A stretch of 64,000 nt of DNA from Hirsutella rhossiliensis (taxonomy: Eukaryota; Ascomycota; Sordariomycetes; Hypocreales; Ophiocordycipitaceae), in NCBI RefSeq assembly GCF_020360975.1, contig NW_025408679.1, positions 930,001 to 994,000 on the forward strand, given 5' to 3'. The notes under the pieces were generated by a model, which did no database searches, was not told the DNA's origin, and saw only the letters and a list, made by a program, of their open reading frames with translations. The position numbers and the translations under genes were made by a program. Position 1 is the stretch's first letter, and the number at the start of each line of letters is the position of its first letter. Below are positions 48,683 to 58,044 of the stretch, one piece after another.

Positions 48683-51600
48683 ATGATATCCGCCTCCTTC
48701 CTCCCCACCCGCTTCCGCGGTGAACCGGACCGCCCTCAGCAGGCCGAAGCCCCCTCCCGCATGGCCAAGAAGATTGCGCCGCTCCTCCAGCGCATGTCCA
48801 AGCTTGCCTGCCACCACCCAATCCACATCATCGTCATCGTCGCTCTCCTCGCCAGCACCTCGTACGTCGGCCTCCTCCAGGAGAGCTTGTTCGAGGGTGC
48901 CCCGAGCATCGGAAAGGCCGACTGGTCGTCTTTGGTCGACGGCAGCAGACACCTCCTCGCCGGCCCCGACACGGCATGGAAGTGGCACAGCGTGGAGCAC
49001 GATGCCGCGGCTGCCGATATTGACCACTTGGCCCTGCTGACTCTCGTCTTTCCCGACACCCTCTCCACCGACTCGCCGAGCAACGCGCCGCCGTCCCACG
49101 CGCTCCCGACTCCGCGCAACCTGTCCATCACCCCTCTCCCCTCCACCGAAAACCCCTTTACAGCCTACTCCCAGGACAGCATACTCGCCTACTCCCTCCC
49201 ATATACCGATGCTCCCGAATTTGTGTCCGCCATCCAAGAGATCCCTAACGAGGACGCCGAGGAGACGGTGACGCGCCATGGCCGTGAGAAAAAGATGTGG
49301 ATCATGAAGGCTGCCAAGGTCGACACACGCGGTTCACTTGCCCAGTGGGCCACCAATGCCTGGACCGAGTTTCTCGACCTGCTCAAAAACGCCGAGTCGC
49401 TCGACATTGTCATCATGATTTTGGGCTACCTGTCTATGCACCTCACCTTTGTCTCCCTCTTCCTCTCCATGCGTCGCATGGGCTCCAACTTCTGGCTCGC
49501 CACGAGCACTCTCTTCTCCTCCGTCTTTGCTTTCCTCTTTGGCCTGGCCGTCACGGCGAAGCTCGGTGTCCCCATCAGCTTCATCCTGTTGTCCGAGGGC
49601 TTGCCCTTCCTGGTCGTTACGATTGGCTTTGAAAAGAACATTGTCCTGACGCGGGCTGTTCTCTCTCACGCCGTCGAGCACCGGAGCACCCAGACCCACG
49701 GCTCCCAGTCCAAACAGAAGCCCGCCGAGGCACAAAACGTCATCCAGTACGCCATCCAGGCTGCCATCAAGGACAAGGGCTATGAGATTCTCCGTGACTA
49801 TGCCATCGAGATCATCATTCTCGTCCTCGGCGCTGCCTCGGGCGTCCAGGGCGGGCTGCAGCAGTTTTGCTTCCTGGCCGCCTGGATCCTCTTGTTCGAC
49901 TGCATCCTCCTCTTCACCTTTTACACCGCTATTCTCAGCATCAAGCTCGAGATCAACCGCATCAAGCGCCATGTCAACATGCGCATGGCGCTCGAGGCTG
50001 ACGGCGTCAGCCGCCGGGTGGCCGAGAACGTGGCAACGGGCGACGATGACTGGCTCCTAGCCGGCGGCAAGAGGGCAGAAGATACCTCTCTCTTCGGCTC
50101 CAAGGTCAAGAGCAGCAGCGTCCCCAAGTTCAAGGTGCTCATGATCTCGGGCTTCATCCTTATCAACGTCATCAACATCTGCACCATCCCTTTCCGCAGC
50201 GCCACGTCGCTGTCGACTCTCCGATCCTGGGCCGGAGGCCTGGGCGGCGTCGTTTCCAATCCGCCCGTCGACCCGTTCAAGGTGGCGTCCAATGGTCTGG
50301 ACGCGATCCTGGCCGCGGCCAAGGCCAGCGGCAAGTCGACTCTTGTCACGATTCTGACCCCCATAAAGTACGAGCTCGAGTATCCGTCCGTCCACTACGC
50401 CCTGGTCTCGTCGGCCTGTGGCGGCGGCATGAGCAAGTGCGATGGGTTGGGCCAGTTTGATAGCTACGGCGTCGGTGGCCGCGTGGTGGGCAGTCTCCTC
50501 AAGAGCCTGGAGGACCCTGTCCTGTCCAAGTGGATCGTGGTCGCCCTGGCCCTAAGCGTCGGCTTGAACGGGTACCTCTTCAACGCCGCCAGGTGGGGGA
50601 TCAAGGACCCCAATGTGCCCGACCGAGGCATCGACCGCAAGGAGCTGGCTCGCGCCCAGAGGTTCAACGAGACCGACTCGGCAACGCTGCCTCTCGGCGA
50701 ATACGTGCCTCCGGCGCCGCCGCAGCAGACCGAGCCTCCGACCCCTGCCATGACCGACGACGAGCTGGACACGTTCTCGATGACAAAGCTTCGACTGCCC
50801 AGCTCGCCGTCAGAACATCGCTCGTACGGGGAGCTGGAGAAGTTGCTGACGGAAAAGCGCGCGCACGAGATGTCTGACGAGGAGGTTGTCACCATGTCCA
50901 TGCGCGGCAAGATTCCCGGTTATGCCCTGGAGAAGACGTTGAAGGACTTTACCCGCGCCGTCAAAGTCAGACGCATGATAATTTCACGGACAAAGGCGAC
51001 CATGGAGCTCACCAATAGCCTGGAGCGGTCTAAGCTACCTTTTGAGGATTACAACTGGGAGCGTGTCTTTGGAGCCTGCTGCGAAAATGTGGTTGGATAC
51101 CTCCCCCTACCCGTCGGCGTCGCCGGCCCTCTGGTCATCGACGGCCAGAGCTACTTCATCCCCATGGCCACGACGGAGGGTGTGCTGGTGGCCAGCGCGA
51201 GCAGAGGATGCAAGGCCATCAACTCTGGGGGCGGCGCCGTCACCGTCCTGACGGCGGACGGCATGACGCGCGGTCCCTGCATCAGCTTCGAGACTCTAGA
51301 GCGGGCCGGCGCCGCAAAGCTCTGGCTGGACTCGGAGGCCGGGCAGTCGGTGATGAAGAAGGCGTTCAACTCGACGAGCCGGTTCGCTCGTCTGCAATCC
51401 ATGAAGACGGCCCTTGCCGGCACCAACCTATACATTCGGTTCAAGACGACGACGGGCGATGCCATGGGCATGAACATGATCTCCAAGGGCGTCGAGCACG
51501 CGCTCGACGTCATGACCACCGAGGGCGGCTTTGACGACATGTTGATTGTGTCGCTTTCGGGCAACTACTGCATCGACAAGAAGGCGGCGGCCATCAACTG

Positions 51601-52294
51601 GATCGACGGGCGCGGCAAGAGCATCGTGGCCGAGGCTATTATCCCGGCCGAAGTTGTCAAGAGCGTGCTGAAGAGCGACGTCGACTCGCTGGTGGAACTC
51701 AATGTGTCCAAGAACCTCATCGGCTCGGCCATGGCCGGCTCCATTGGTGGGTTCAATGCGCACGCCGCCAACATTGTGGCTGCCATCTTCCTGGCAACGG
51801 GCCAGGACCCTGCCCAAGTGGTGGAGAGCGCCAACTGCATCACCACCATGAAAAAGTAAGCCGTCTCCGTTGCTCTGCTAGGTCTGTGAAGCATGCTAAC
51901 GACTTGTCACAGCCTCAACGGGTCGCTCCAAATCTGCGTGTCGATGCCGTCGCTGGAAGTGGGCACGCTGGGTGGCGGCACCATTCTCGAGCCGCAGAGC
52001 GCCTTGCTCGACATGCTCGGCGTTCGGGGCTCACACCCGACGAACCCAGGCGACAACTCTCGGCGCCTTGCACGCATCATCGGCGCGGCGGTCCTGGCCG
52101 GCGAGCTGTCGCTGTGCAGTGCCCTGGCGGCTGGTCACTTGGTCAAGGCACACATGCAGCACAATCGGAGCGCGGCACCGTCGCGAACCACAACACCAGC
52201 CCCGCAGTCGACGACGCCAGTCTCGCTGGCCATGACGAGTGCGCACGAGACATCGATGCTGAGCGCCGCGGCCCAGCAGAGGTCAAGGCGGTAG
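48683..52294 (+). CDS. hmg1: 3-hydroxy-3-methylglutaryl-CoA reductase
   Basis: Exons 48,683-51,855 and 51,913-52,294 (57-base intron, phase 2) give 1,184 residues, the usual size for filamentous fungi. It reduces HMG-CoA to mevalonate with NADPH, the committed step of sterol and isoprenoid synthesis, in the ER membrane. A first membrane segment lies at about 45-65, and a sterol-sensing domain of five hydrophobic segments at about 238-420 ([42 protein letters not shown]). More segments follow near 485 and 620, then a linker. The catalytic domain from about 750 has PVGVAGPL (about 810), catalytic E832 in [11 protein letters not shown] (926), K967 region, D1042 in GQDP, GTLGGGT and H1133 in [10 protein letters not shown]1144 in QHNRS matches the AMPK/Snf1 phosphorylation site of other reductases. 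The start is the first ATG of the frame with a GCC context. Confidence 0.95.
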
Positions 52295-52550
52295 CGATAT
52301 GTGGACGGAAGAAGTCGATGGGGTCAGCAATCCCGAAGCATTGGGCAAGGTACTGAGTAATAGCATGTCCGTTGAGCTTGCCTCGTGAACAGGCGCACAC
52401 GAGGCACAAGAGTCGCTTGGCGATACCTGCGGCTGGACACTGGAGGAAGCCAGTCAGCGCAGCGTTGATGTATTTACTTGATCATTTTTTAATTGCTGCA
52501 GTAGAAAGGCCATCTCGTTGAAGCTGGCAAGGGCCCAACATCAGCCTCTG

Positions 52551-53372
52551 TTAGAGCCCACGTGCAGGTGTGCCACGCCAGTCACTGTCGTGGCAAGTCT
52601 GGTCCCCTTCAGCAGACTTGACCCTGGCGAGCTCGTCGCCGGCCACGGAGACAATCCTGACGCCCTTGGCCAGGACATGGCCGGCGGAAGCAGGCCACTT
52701 GTCCGGGTAGACAGGCTTGGTGGCCTCGTCGACAATATAGGTGGTGAAGCCCTCGTCGGCGGCGGACTCTGCGGTGGCCTTTACGCAGTAGTCGGCAGCG
52801 AGGCCGACGACGAAGACATGAGTGACGCGGCGGCTCGCGAGACGGGCAGCGATGCCGCTATCCGTGAGGCGAAAGGGGTCGTAGAAGGCCGAGTACATCT
52901 CGAAGCGCGGGTCGGTGCCCTTGTCGACGACGGCGTCGAGGCGGGCGACGTCGAGCTCGGGGACGAGGGCGGCGCCAGGCGCGTCCTGGAGGCAGTGGAC
53001 GGGCCAGAGGGTGGTGTCGTAGGAGCGCGAGGGGTCGGCCGGGTGGACGACGGTGGCGAGCGAGGTAAAGGGCGAGGCGGCGGCGTGGTTGGCGGCGAAG
53101 GAGACGTGGTCGGACGGGTGCCAGTCGCGGGTGGCGAGCTTGAGGGCAAAGGGGAGGGCGAGGAGGGCGTTGATGGCCGGGGCGATGGAGCGGGCGTCGG
53201 GGACGGCGAGGGAGCCGTTCTGAATAGGCGTGTAAGAGATGAGAAGGGAGGGGCTACGAGGGGGTTTTTTTACATGGTGAGGGGTGGAGATGCGGGTACG
53301 TACGGGCGGGCAAAAGTCTTGCTGAAAGTCGACGACGATGAGGGCCGGGACAAAGGGCTCTTGGGCGGCCAT
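52551..53372 (-). CDS. pnc1: Nicotinamidase (PNC1-type)
   Basis: Exons 53,304-53,372 and 52,551-53,219 on the minus strand, 245 residues. The 84-base GTACGT...CAG intron is in frame without stops, so unspliced message would add 28 residues; splicing restores the family junction DFCPP-NGSL. It hydrolyses nicotinamide to nicotinic acid and ammonia, the first step of NAD salvage, and lowers the sirtuin inhibitor nicotinamide. The catalytic triad is D15 (VVDFQQDF), K123 (VDKGTDPRFEMYSAF) and C168 (GLAADYCVKA); metal ligands are D55, H57 and H61 (RDWHPSDH). It is tail-to-tail with the HMG-CoA reductase gene, 256 bases apart. The start ATG at 53,372 is the first in frame; the frame stays open further upstream but without an ATG. 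Confidence 0.92.
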   Translation of the reverse strand: MAAQEPFVPALIVVDFQQDFCPPVRTRISTPHHVKKPPRSPSLLISYTPIQNGSLAVPDARSIAPAINALLALPFALKLATRDWHPSDHVSFAANHAAASPFTSLATVVHPADPSRSYDTTLWPVHCLQDAPGAALVPELDVARLDAVVDKGTDPRFEMYSAFYDPFRLTDSGIAARLASRRVTHVFVVGLAADYCVKATAESAADEGFTTYIVDEATKPVYPDKWPASAGHVLAKGVRIVSVAGDELARVKSAEGDQTCHDSDWRGTPARGL

Positions 53373-53926
53373 GGCGGTGCGGAGGAGTGAAGCTGGGACG
53401 AGGATGGTGATGATGACGATGATGATGATAAGATGCGGGTTGAAGAGGCCTGGCCCCACTTCATGCCGGCCTCTGTCTCATGACAGGATGGAGGAGAGAG
53501 AGGCATCGCTGTATCAATAGCGTGTCGGGCGGGGTGGAGGTCGAGCAACGACGCTGGCGTGCACGATCACACGCTGAATTAGGGAAACGAGGTTGCATCT
53601 TGGTATTCTGGTCAGCCCAGTCCCAAAATGGGTTTGGATGGACGGCAACATTAATAAATGGAATAAGCTCTGCCAAGGGCTCCTGCCCGTCCGCCGGGAA
53701 AATGGGAAAACAAGATGGGGTAAAATATTAATTAAAAAAAAGGGAGTTTTTTTCCCTCAAGGCTGATCCACGTATGCTGAAACAAGAACTCACTTTCCCC
53801 TCACAGGGCCGGAGAGAAAACCGACAGAATTAGGCTCGAGAGGGCCAAAAACACAAAAAGAACATCACATGACTCACACCCGATCCAACTCAGTTCAGTC
53901 TGGTGGTTTTTGATAGTATAGGAAAA
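53373..53926. other. Upstream region of the nicotinamidase gene
   Basis: Contains a (GAT)n-type microsatellite at about 53,403-53,431 just upstream of the start codon and an A/T-rich stretch with an A-run at 53,720-53,760. No gene was seen. It probably carries the nicotinamidase promoter and the 3' flank of the tRNA. Confidence 0.45.
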
Positions 53927-54012
53927 GCCCAATGCGGGGGTCGAACCCGCAACCTTGAGATGTAGCTTACATGGTAAGAGTCTCACGCTCTATCCAATTG
54001 AGCTAACCGGGC
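53927..54012 (-). tRNA. tRNA-Lys(CTT) with 13-base intron
   Basis: The minus strand folds as a full cloverleaf. The acceptor stem is GCCCGGT/ATTGGGC, the D arm has GCTC/GAGC, the anticodon stem is TGAGA/TCTCA, and the T arm is GCGGG-TTCGACC-CCCGC. The anticodon CTT is at 53,976-53,978. The extra 13 bases at 53,962-53,974 sit right after position 37, the canonical place for nuclear tRNA introns. CCA is not encoded, as expected for a eukaryote. Confidence 0.95.
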
Positions 54013-54108
54013 GGATGGGTGCTTGTTGGAGGAGACTTGCCTTGTTTGGCTACACAAGGCCATTTGGAAACGAGGCAGGGCAGAGACCCTAGAAGACGGG
54101 GCGACGGA

Positions 54109-55149
54109 TCAACCTTTAAGCGAGGGCTGAGGCGAGACACTGGCGTCCGGGGAAATCAGGCGGCACGGCCCACAGCCACGTGGGGGCTTTTCCTGGGGTT
54201 CGGCAGTCGGCTGCGTAGGTAAGCGAACCTTGACGACGACAAGCTTGCGAGCCCGCCGTGCCTTGGCTTTGCTGTTCCTCTTAATCACTCTCTTTAACCA
54301 TTGTTCCCTTTTCAACACTCTTTCTGGATTCTCCGCGCAATTGCTGACGAAATGACCGTGCCCTAACTGCCACCGACCTCGCAATGTCTCCATCACCCAC
54401 CACGCTCGTCGCCCGTCGCTCAGAGACTCGGTCCAGCATCGCGGCAAATACACGCGCCGGAGAGATGGCAGCCCGTCTGGTCCCTCGTCGATCTCTCTTT
54501 TCGATTCTTTGCCAATCCTCTTCTCTGCCGCCTCGCCAATCTGCCTTTCCGATTTCTGATTTCTCGCCATTCTATCTTTCCGATTCTTCGCCAATCCGCT
54601 TCTTTGCCGCCTCGTTAATCCGCCTCTCCGATTTCTGATTTCTCGCCATTCTATTTTCTGGCTCTTCGTCAATCTACCTTTTTGGACCCTCACCAATCTG
54701 CCTTTCTGCCGCCTCGCCAATCTACCTTTCTGACTTCTCGTCAGTCCATCTTTCTGCTTCCTCGCCAATCTACCTTTCTAATTCGTCGCCATTTTGCCTT
54801 TCTGACTCCCCGTCAATCTATATCTCTGTTTCCTCACCATTCTACCTTTCTGAATTTTTATGAATCTGCCTTTCTGACTCCTCATCAATCCATCTTTCTG
54901 CTTCCTTGCCAATCTACCTTTCTGACTTTTTGTGAATCTGCCTTTCTGACTCCTCGCCCACCGATTTATTTTTTGCTCCCTCCCCCTTCTACCTTTCTGT
55001 TTCCTCGCCAATTTGCCTTTCTGACTCCTCGTCAATCCATCTTTCTGCTTCCTCGCCATTCTACCTTTCTGCCTCCCCGCTCCTCTCAGCGAAAGAGACT
55101 CTGCTAGCCCACCTTCAGTTGTACGACCCCGACCATTCTTCCAAGCCAT
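54109..55149 (-). other. Possible basic octapeptide-repeat ORF with one internal stop
   Basis: On the minus strand the minisatellite lies in one frame from ATG 55,149 to a stop at 54,109 (347 codons), interrupted only by TAG at 54,778-54,780, where other units have CAG. The repeat translates to Lys/Arg-rich octapeptides of the type QKGRLAR-x / QKDGLTRS, followed by a non-repetitive basic tail of about 130 residues (KREQWLKRVIKRNSKAKARRA). The complementary strand is also open in places (RQSTFLPP repeats), so openness may just reflect the repeat. No known family recognised. It could be a decayed gene or merely a repeat that happens to lack stops. Confidence 0.3.
54507..55082. repeat. 24-bp minisatellite
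   Basis: Tandem units of 24 bases (one of 27), clearest from about 54,700 to 55,080 and more degenerate before that. The unit on the plus strand is roughly CTCGCCAATCTACCTTTCTG preceded by four variable bases. Neighbouring units differ mainly at a few positions and alternate between two or three subtypes (TCTACC, TCTGCC and CCATCT versions). The 24-base length keeps reading frame on both strands. Confidence 0.85.
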
Positions 55150-55535
55150 GAGCTTCTTTTCAGGTCATATGGGCAATGACTCCCTCTTTGCCTTTACTGC
55201 CGCACTTCATACGCTACAGTCACCCCATTTACACCGCCCTGCCTCTCTGCATAAGTAGGCGAGCATCCCCCCCCCCGAGCCCTCGAGCCCATCTCTTCCC
55301 TTTTACATACTTCTCACACACTATTACTTTCAGGCCAAGTTTTGAACTCGTCAGCCAACAGCATCCACATACAATCACATACAAGCACACACAAGCACAT
55401 ACAATTCAACTTCAATCCACTTACATACTTCCCCACACTGCTCCATTCAGGCCACGCATTCAACTCATCAGCCAATAGCAACCACATACCAGCTACTACA
55501 AACAACCAAACAAGCTCACAATTGAGACCCACGAC
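55150..55535 (+). promoter_or_regulatory. Leader/upstream region of the 55,536 gene with an internal duplication
   Basis: Contains two diverged copies of a segment of about 119 bp (starting near 55,303 and 55,422; both have TTACATACTTC, later TCAGCCAA-AGCA-CCACATAC) separated by CACATACAAG-type short repeats. Rich in CA and lacking G, as in many fungal leaders. Confidence 0.5.
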
Positions 55536-56567
55536 ATGCCTTCCCACACACACTCTTCCGTCGCCGAGAGGGCGTTTGCCTCTGGCAACACCACCACCAA
55601 CACCAACACCACCACCACCACAAGCCTCTCTGTCCCGCTTGCTCCCCGCAAAGCCGGCGACCATGTTCTTGCCCCCATTGGGACCGGCAGACCCCTTGCG
55701 TCCACTTGCCCAAAGAAATCTCGGGCCGTCACAGAGCCCACATCAGTGGAAGAGCTCGTCGATAAGTTTGCCGCCCTCGACTTGCTTGGTCCCTCGCGGA
55801 ACCGCCCTGCCCCGCGCAAGAGCTGCCTCAAAAAATACCAGCCCACTACTCCTCCCAACTTCTACAACACAAGAAACAAAGCCAGCGGGAACTCAAACTC
55901 GAGCCCAAACAAGAGGCCGAGCCCGAGCAAGCGGATGAGCCCAAGGGTGCCCCGCCCTCGCAGCGCCCGCAAGCGTGCCGCCTTCCGGGCTGGCCGGCAC
56001 ATCGCCACCTGCCTCGAGACGGGAACACCTATTCCCCCCATCTCTCCATTTGGCTCATCGCGTTCATACTTCCGCGCCCGCCACACGCTGCGGGTGCTTT
56101 GCATGGAGAAGCGACGTCAATCCTCCAACGGCTTCTGGAATGACGAGGACCCTGACTACATAAACCACTCATACGCGGAAGCCCTGGCGGCCAGCGGCAA
56201 CCTCTTCATCGACGATTTCAACAGTCCTACCACCCAACAAGAGGGCGCGGGCGGCGGCTACCCCAGCGAACAGGTCATCGACCTTCGTCTCCAGCTGGCC
56301 ACCCAAAGAGCCGAGGTTCTGAGCGTGCAGGCCATCAAGCGCGGCGCCATAGACTTTGCCCTCTACGTCTGCAAGTTCGGCTCGCGTCGGCACGCAAAGG
56401 CCACCCGCCACTTCCAAAAATACCAGAACAAGGTCCTCCTTGGCAGCTACAAGGGTCCCGAGAAGATCCATGCCATTCCTGGCGGCCCGGGCTACGTCGC
56501 CTTGGCTCCTTGGTTCTACGACATTTCTACTGCCATGTCGGCATATCGCTCAGTCTTCTACTACTGA
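55536..56567 (+). CDS. Unrecognised basic, low-complexity protein, 343 residues
   Basis: A single uninterrupted frame with ATG at 55,536 in an ACGACATGC context and a TGA at 56,565-56,567. The N-terminus has a Thr/Asn run coded by an ACC/AAC microsatellite (about residues 18-30). The middle (about 105-160) is rich in Ser, Pro, Lys and Arg (SSPNKRPSPSKRMSPRVPRP), resembling a nuclear-localisation or disordered segment. The C-terminal 130 residues look folded and non-repetitive (EVLSVQAIKRGAIDFALYVCKFGSRRH, then ALAPWFYDISTAMSAYRSVFYY). No signal peptide or membrane segment. I do not recognise the family. The codon pattern and composition fit the neighbouring genes, which supports its being real. 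Confidence 0.7.
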   Translation: MPSHTHSSVAERAFASGNTTTNTNTTTTTSLSVPLAPRKAGDHVLAPIGTGRPLASTCPKKSRAVTEPTSVEELVDKFAALDLLGPSRNRPAPRKSCLKKYQPTTPPNFYNTRNKASGNSNSSPNKRPSPSKRMSPRVPRPRSARKRAAFRAGRHIATCLETGTPIPPISPFGSSRSYFRARHTLRVLCMEKRRQSSNGFWNDEDPDYINHSYAEALAASGNLFIDDFNSPTTQQEGAGGGYPSEQVIDLRLQLATQRAEVLSVQAIKRGAIDFALYVCKFGSRRHAKATRHFQKYQNKVLLGSYKGPEKIHAIPGGPGYVALAPWFYDISTAMSAYRSVFYY

Positions 56568-57078
56568 TCATTCATGGCACATGACGGGGAGGACGGGGGG
56601 GGGGCGGGGGGCGATGAGGGTGCAGGACTGTACATGAAGACTGCACATGATGAATTGGTTGAGCGGGACTGGCGTTTGGGCATGGTTGGATTTGATTATT
56701 TGGATACCCAAGACCTAAAGCATGGCCAGGCAGCGTCTGCTTTTATAGGAATGCGAGAGTTTGAGGGACTTGGTTGTTGAGGTCATCATCTGAGAAGCGA
56801 GGTGGCTCCCCTTGCAAAGCAGCTGGGTTTTTATATTTGGAAAGTCAAAAATCAAACAAAACTTTGACCCCAACATGACTAAAGCACTAGCCAGTGATTC
56901 ATCGTGACCTTGCCCTGCGTGTCGTTCCACTTGTCAAGGATCTTTCTTAGGCCCAGGGCGACGCCTTTGCAGCAAAGGCTTCTTGACCCGCATACTCCGA
57001 GGAACCCCATCACCAGCCCTAGCATCGTAGTCCAGAATTAGTCCACGCGCTCAGTGTCTCATCATGGGTCTTTCTCTC
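56568..57078. other. Intergenic region between convergent genes, nothing recognised
   Basis: Probably the two 3' ends. It has a G-run at 56,587-56,610 and a short A/T-rich stretch near 56,830-56,870. Confidence 0.45.
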
Positions 57079-58044
57079 TCACCGATGGTAACGAAGTCGG
57101 CTGTGAGCGCTCGTCCCGAGACCGCCCAGGCCCGCTCGTTGGAGTTCGCGGTGAAGAGAGATATGCCGTGCTGCCAGGGGTGCATCCGCGACGAGGTCAG
57201 ATATGGTCGAGACATCGGCACGAGGAGAAGAAGAGAGCGAGGCGGCCGACAAGGGCGAAACGGGGCGGTGCTTGCCTGTCGGAGCTGGGCGTGCCATTTT
57301 CCGGCGATCATCTAAACCAGAGCCGATCATTCGAGCAGCTTCGACGTTCCTCTTGTGTGCAGCGGCTGGCGCGCGATGAGTTTCTTGATGCAGCTCCTCA
57401 TCACGCTCGACATAGTCCCAAGAAGAAAGTGGCTCCGAGAGACCCTCTGCCTCCGGCCCCCTCGACGCTCGTCCGCTCCACTCCGGCTCGGACCCGAAAT
57501 CGAGCCTAGCTGCGTGAAGGGCGAGGCTCGGACAGCCGGACAGCCTCAGGAGCCGACGTTCATGATCATTCTTGTCCATCAAGTAGATATGTAATGGGAG
57601 GATTGGTGATGGGGGGGAAAGCGAAGTGCTAGCAGCCGGAGGGTGAAGGGGGTATCGGCCTTCGGGGCTGGCAGGCCGAAGCTGGCCCATCACCGCCGAC
57701 TCCGACGGAACCATGAGCAACAATGGCGAGTTGGTCAAGTCGGACCGGTCGACGGGGGGATCGTGCTTGCGGGCGAAGACGGGCATGTCGACAGGTCTGT
57801 GATACTGGCTCAGAGGGGATCGCCTCGAAAAGAGTGGTTTGGCTCCATATACTTACGACAAGCTGCCCATCGACATATCGTCGAGGCTGATACTGCCATC
57901 TCTGCTCAGTTGCGACGTTTCTGGGCCCTTGTCGTAGGGTGTTGGTCGGGTGGGTTCGATGCCTCGAAGCAAATCCATGGAGGGCATAGTGGCTGGTGCT
58001 TGCGGGAGAGTGCGGGTTGTGCCAGAAAGAGGACGGATGTCCAT
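57079..58044 (-). CDS. Unrecognised Ser/Pro-rich two-exon protein, 301 residues
   Basis: Exon 1 is 57,857-58,044 and exon 2 is 57,079-57,796 on the minus strand. The 60-base intron has GTAAGT and ACAG ends, is phase 2, and its removal joins MSMGSLS to PVDMPVFARKHDPPVD in frame. Start ATG at 58,044 (MDIRPLSGTTRT). The stretch across the junction and up to about residue 115 (DRSDLTNSPLLLMVPSESA, PEGRYPLHPP) looks like conserved protein. The C-terminal half is Ser/Ala/Arg-rich and less convincing, so a further intron or an earlier end is possible. No membrane segment, signal peptide or catalytic motif seen. A regulatory, mostly disordered protein is a guess only. Confidence 0.55.

Noticed and set aside
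53372..53459. Hydrophobic N-terminal extension of nicotinamidase (IIIIVIITILVPA)
   Set aside because: The frame is open but starts with GTG, has no ATG upstream of 53,372, and the hydrophobic run comes from a (GAT)n-type microsatellite. It is most likely untranslated leader.
54682..55107. Plus-strand repeat protein (RQSTFLPP units)
   Set aside because: It is the complement of the same minisatellite and starts from no convincing context. If either strand codes, the minus strand has the longer frame.
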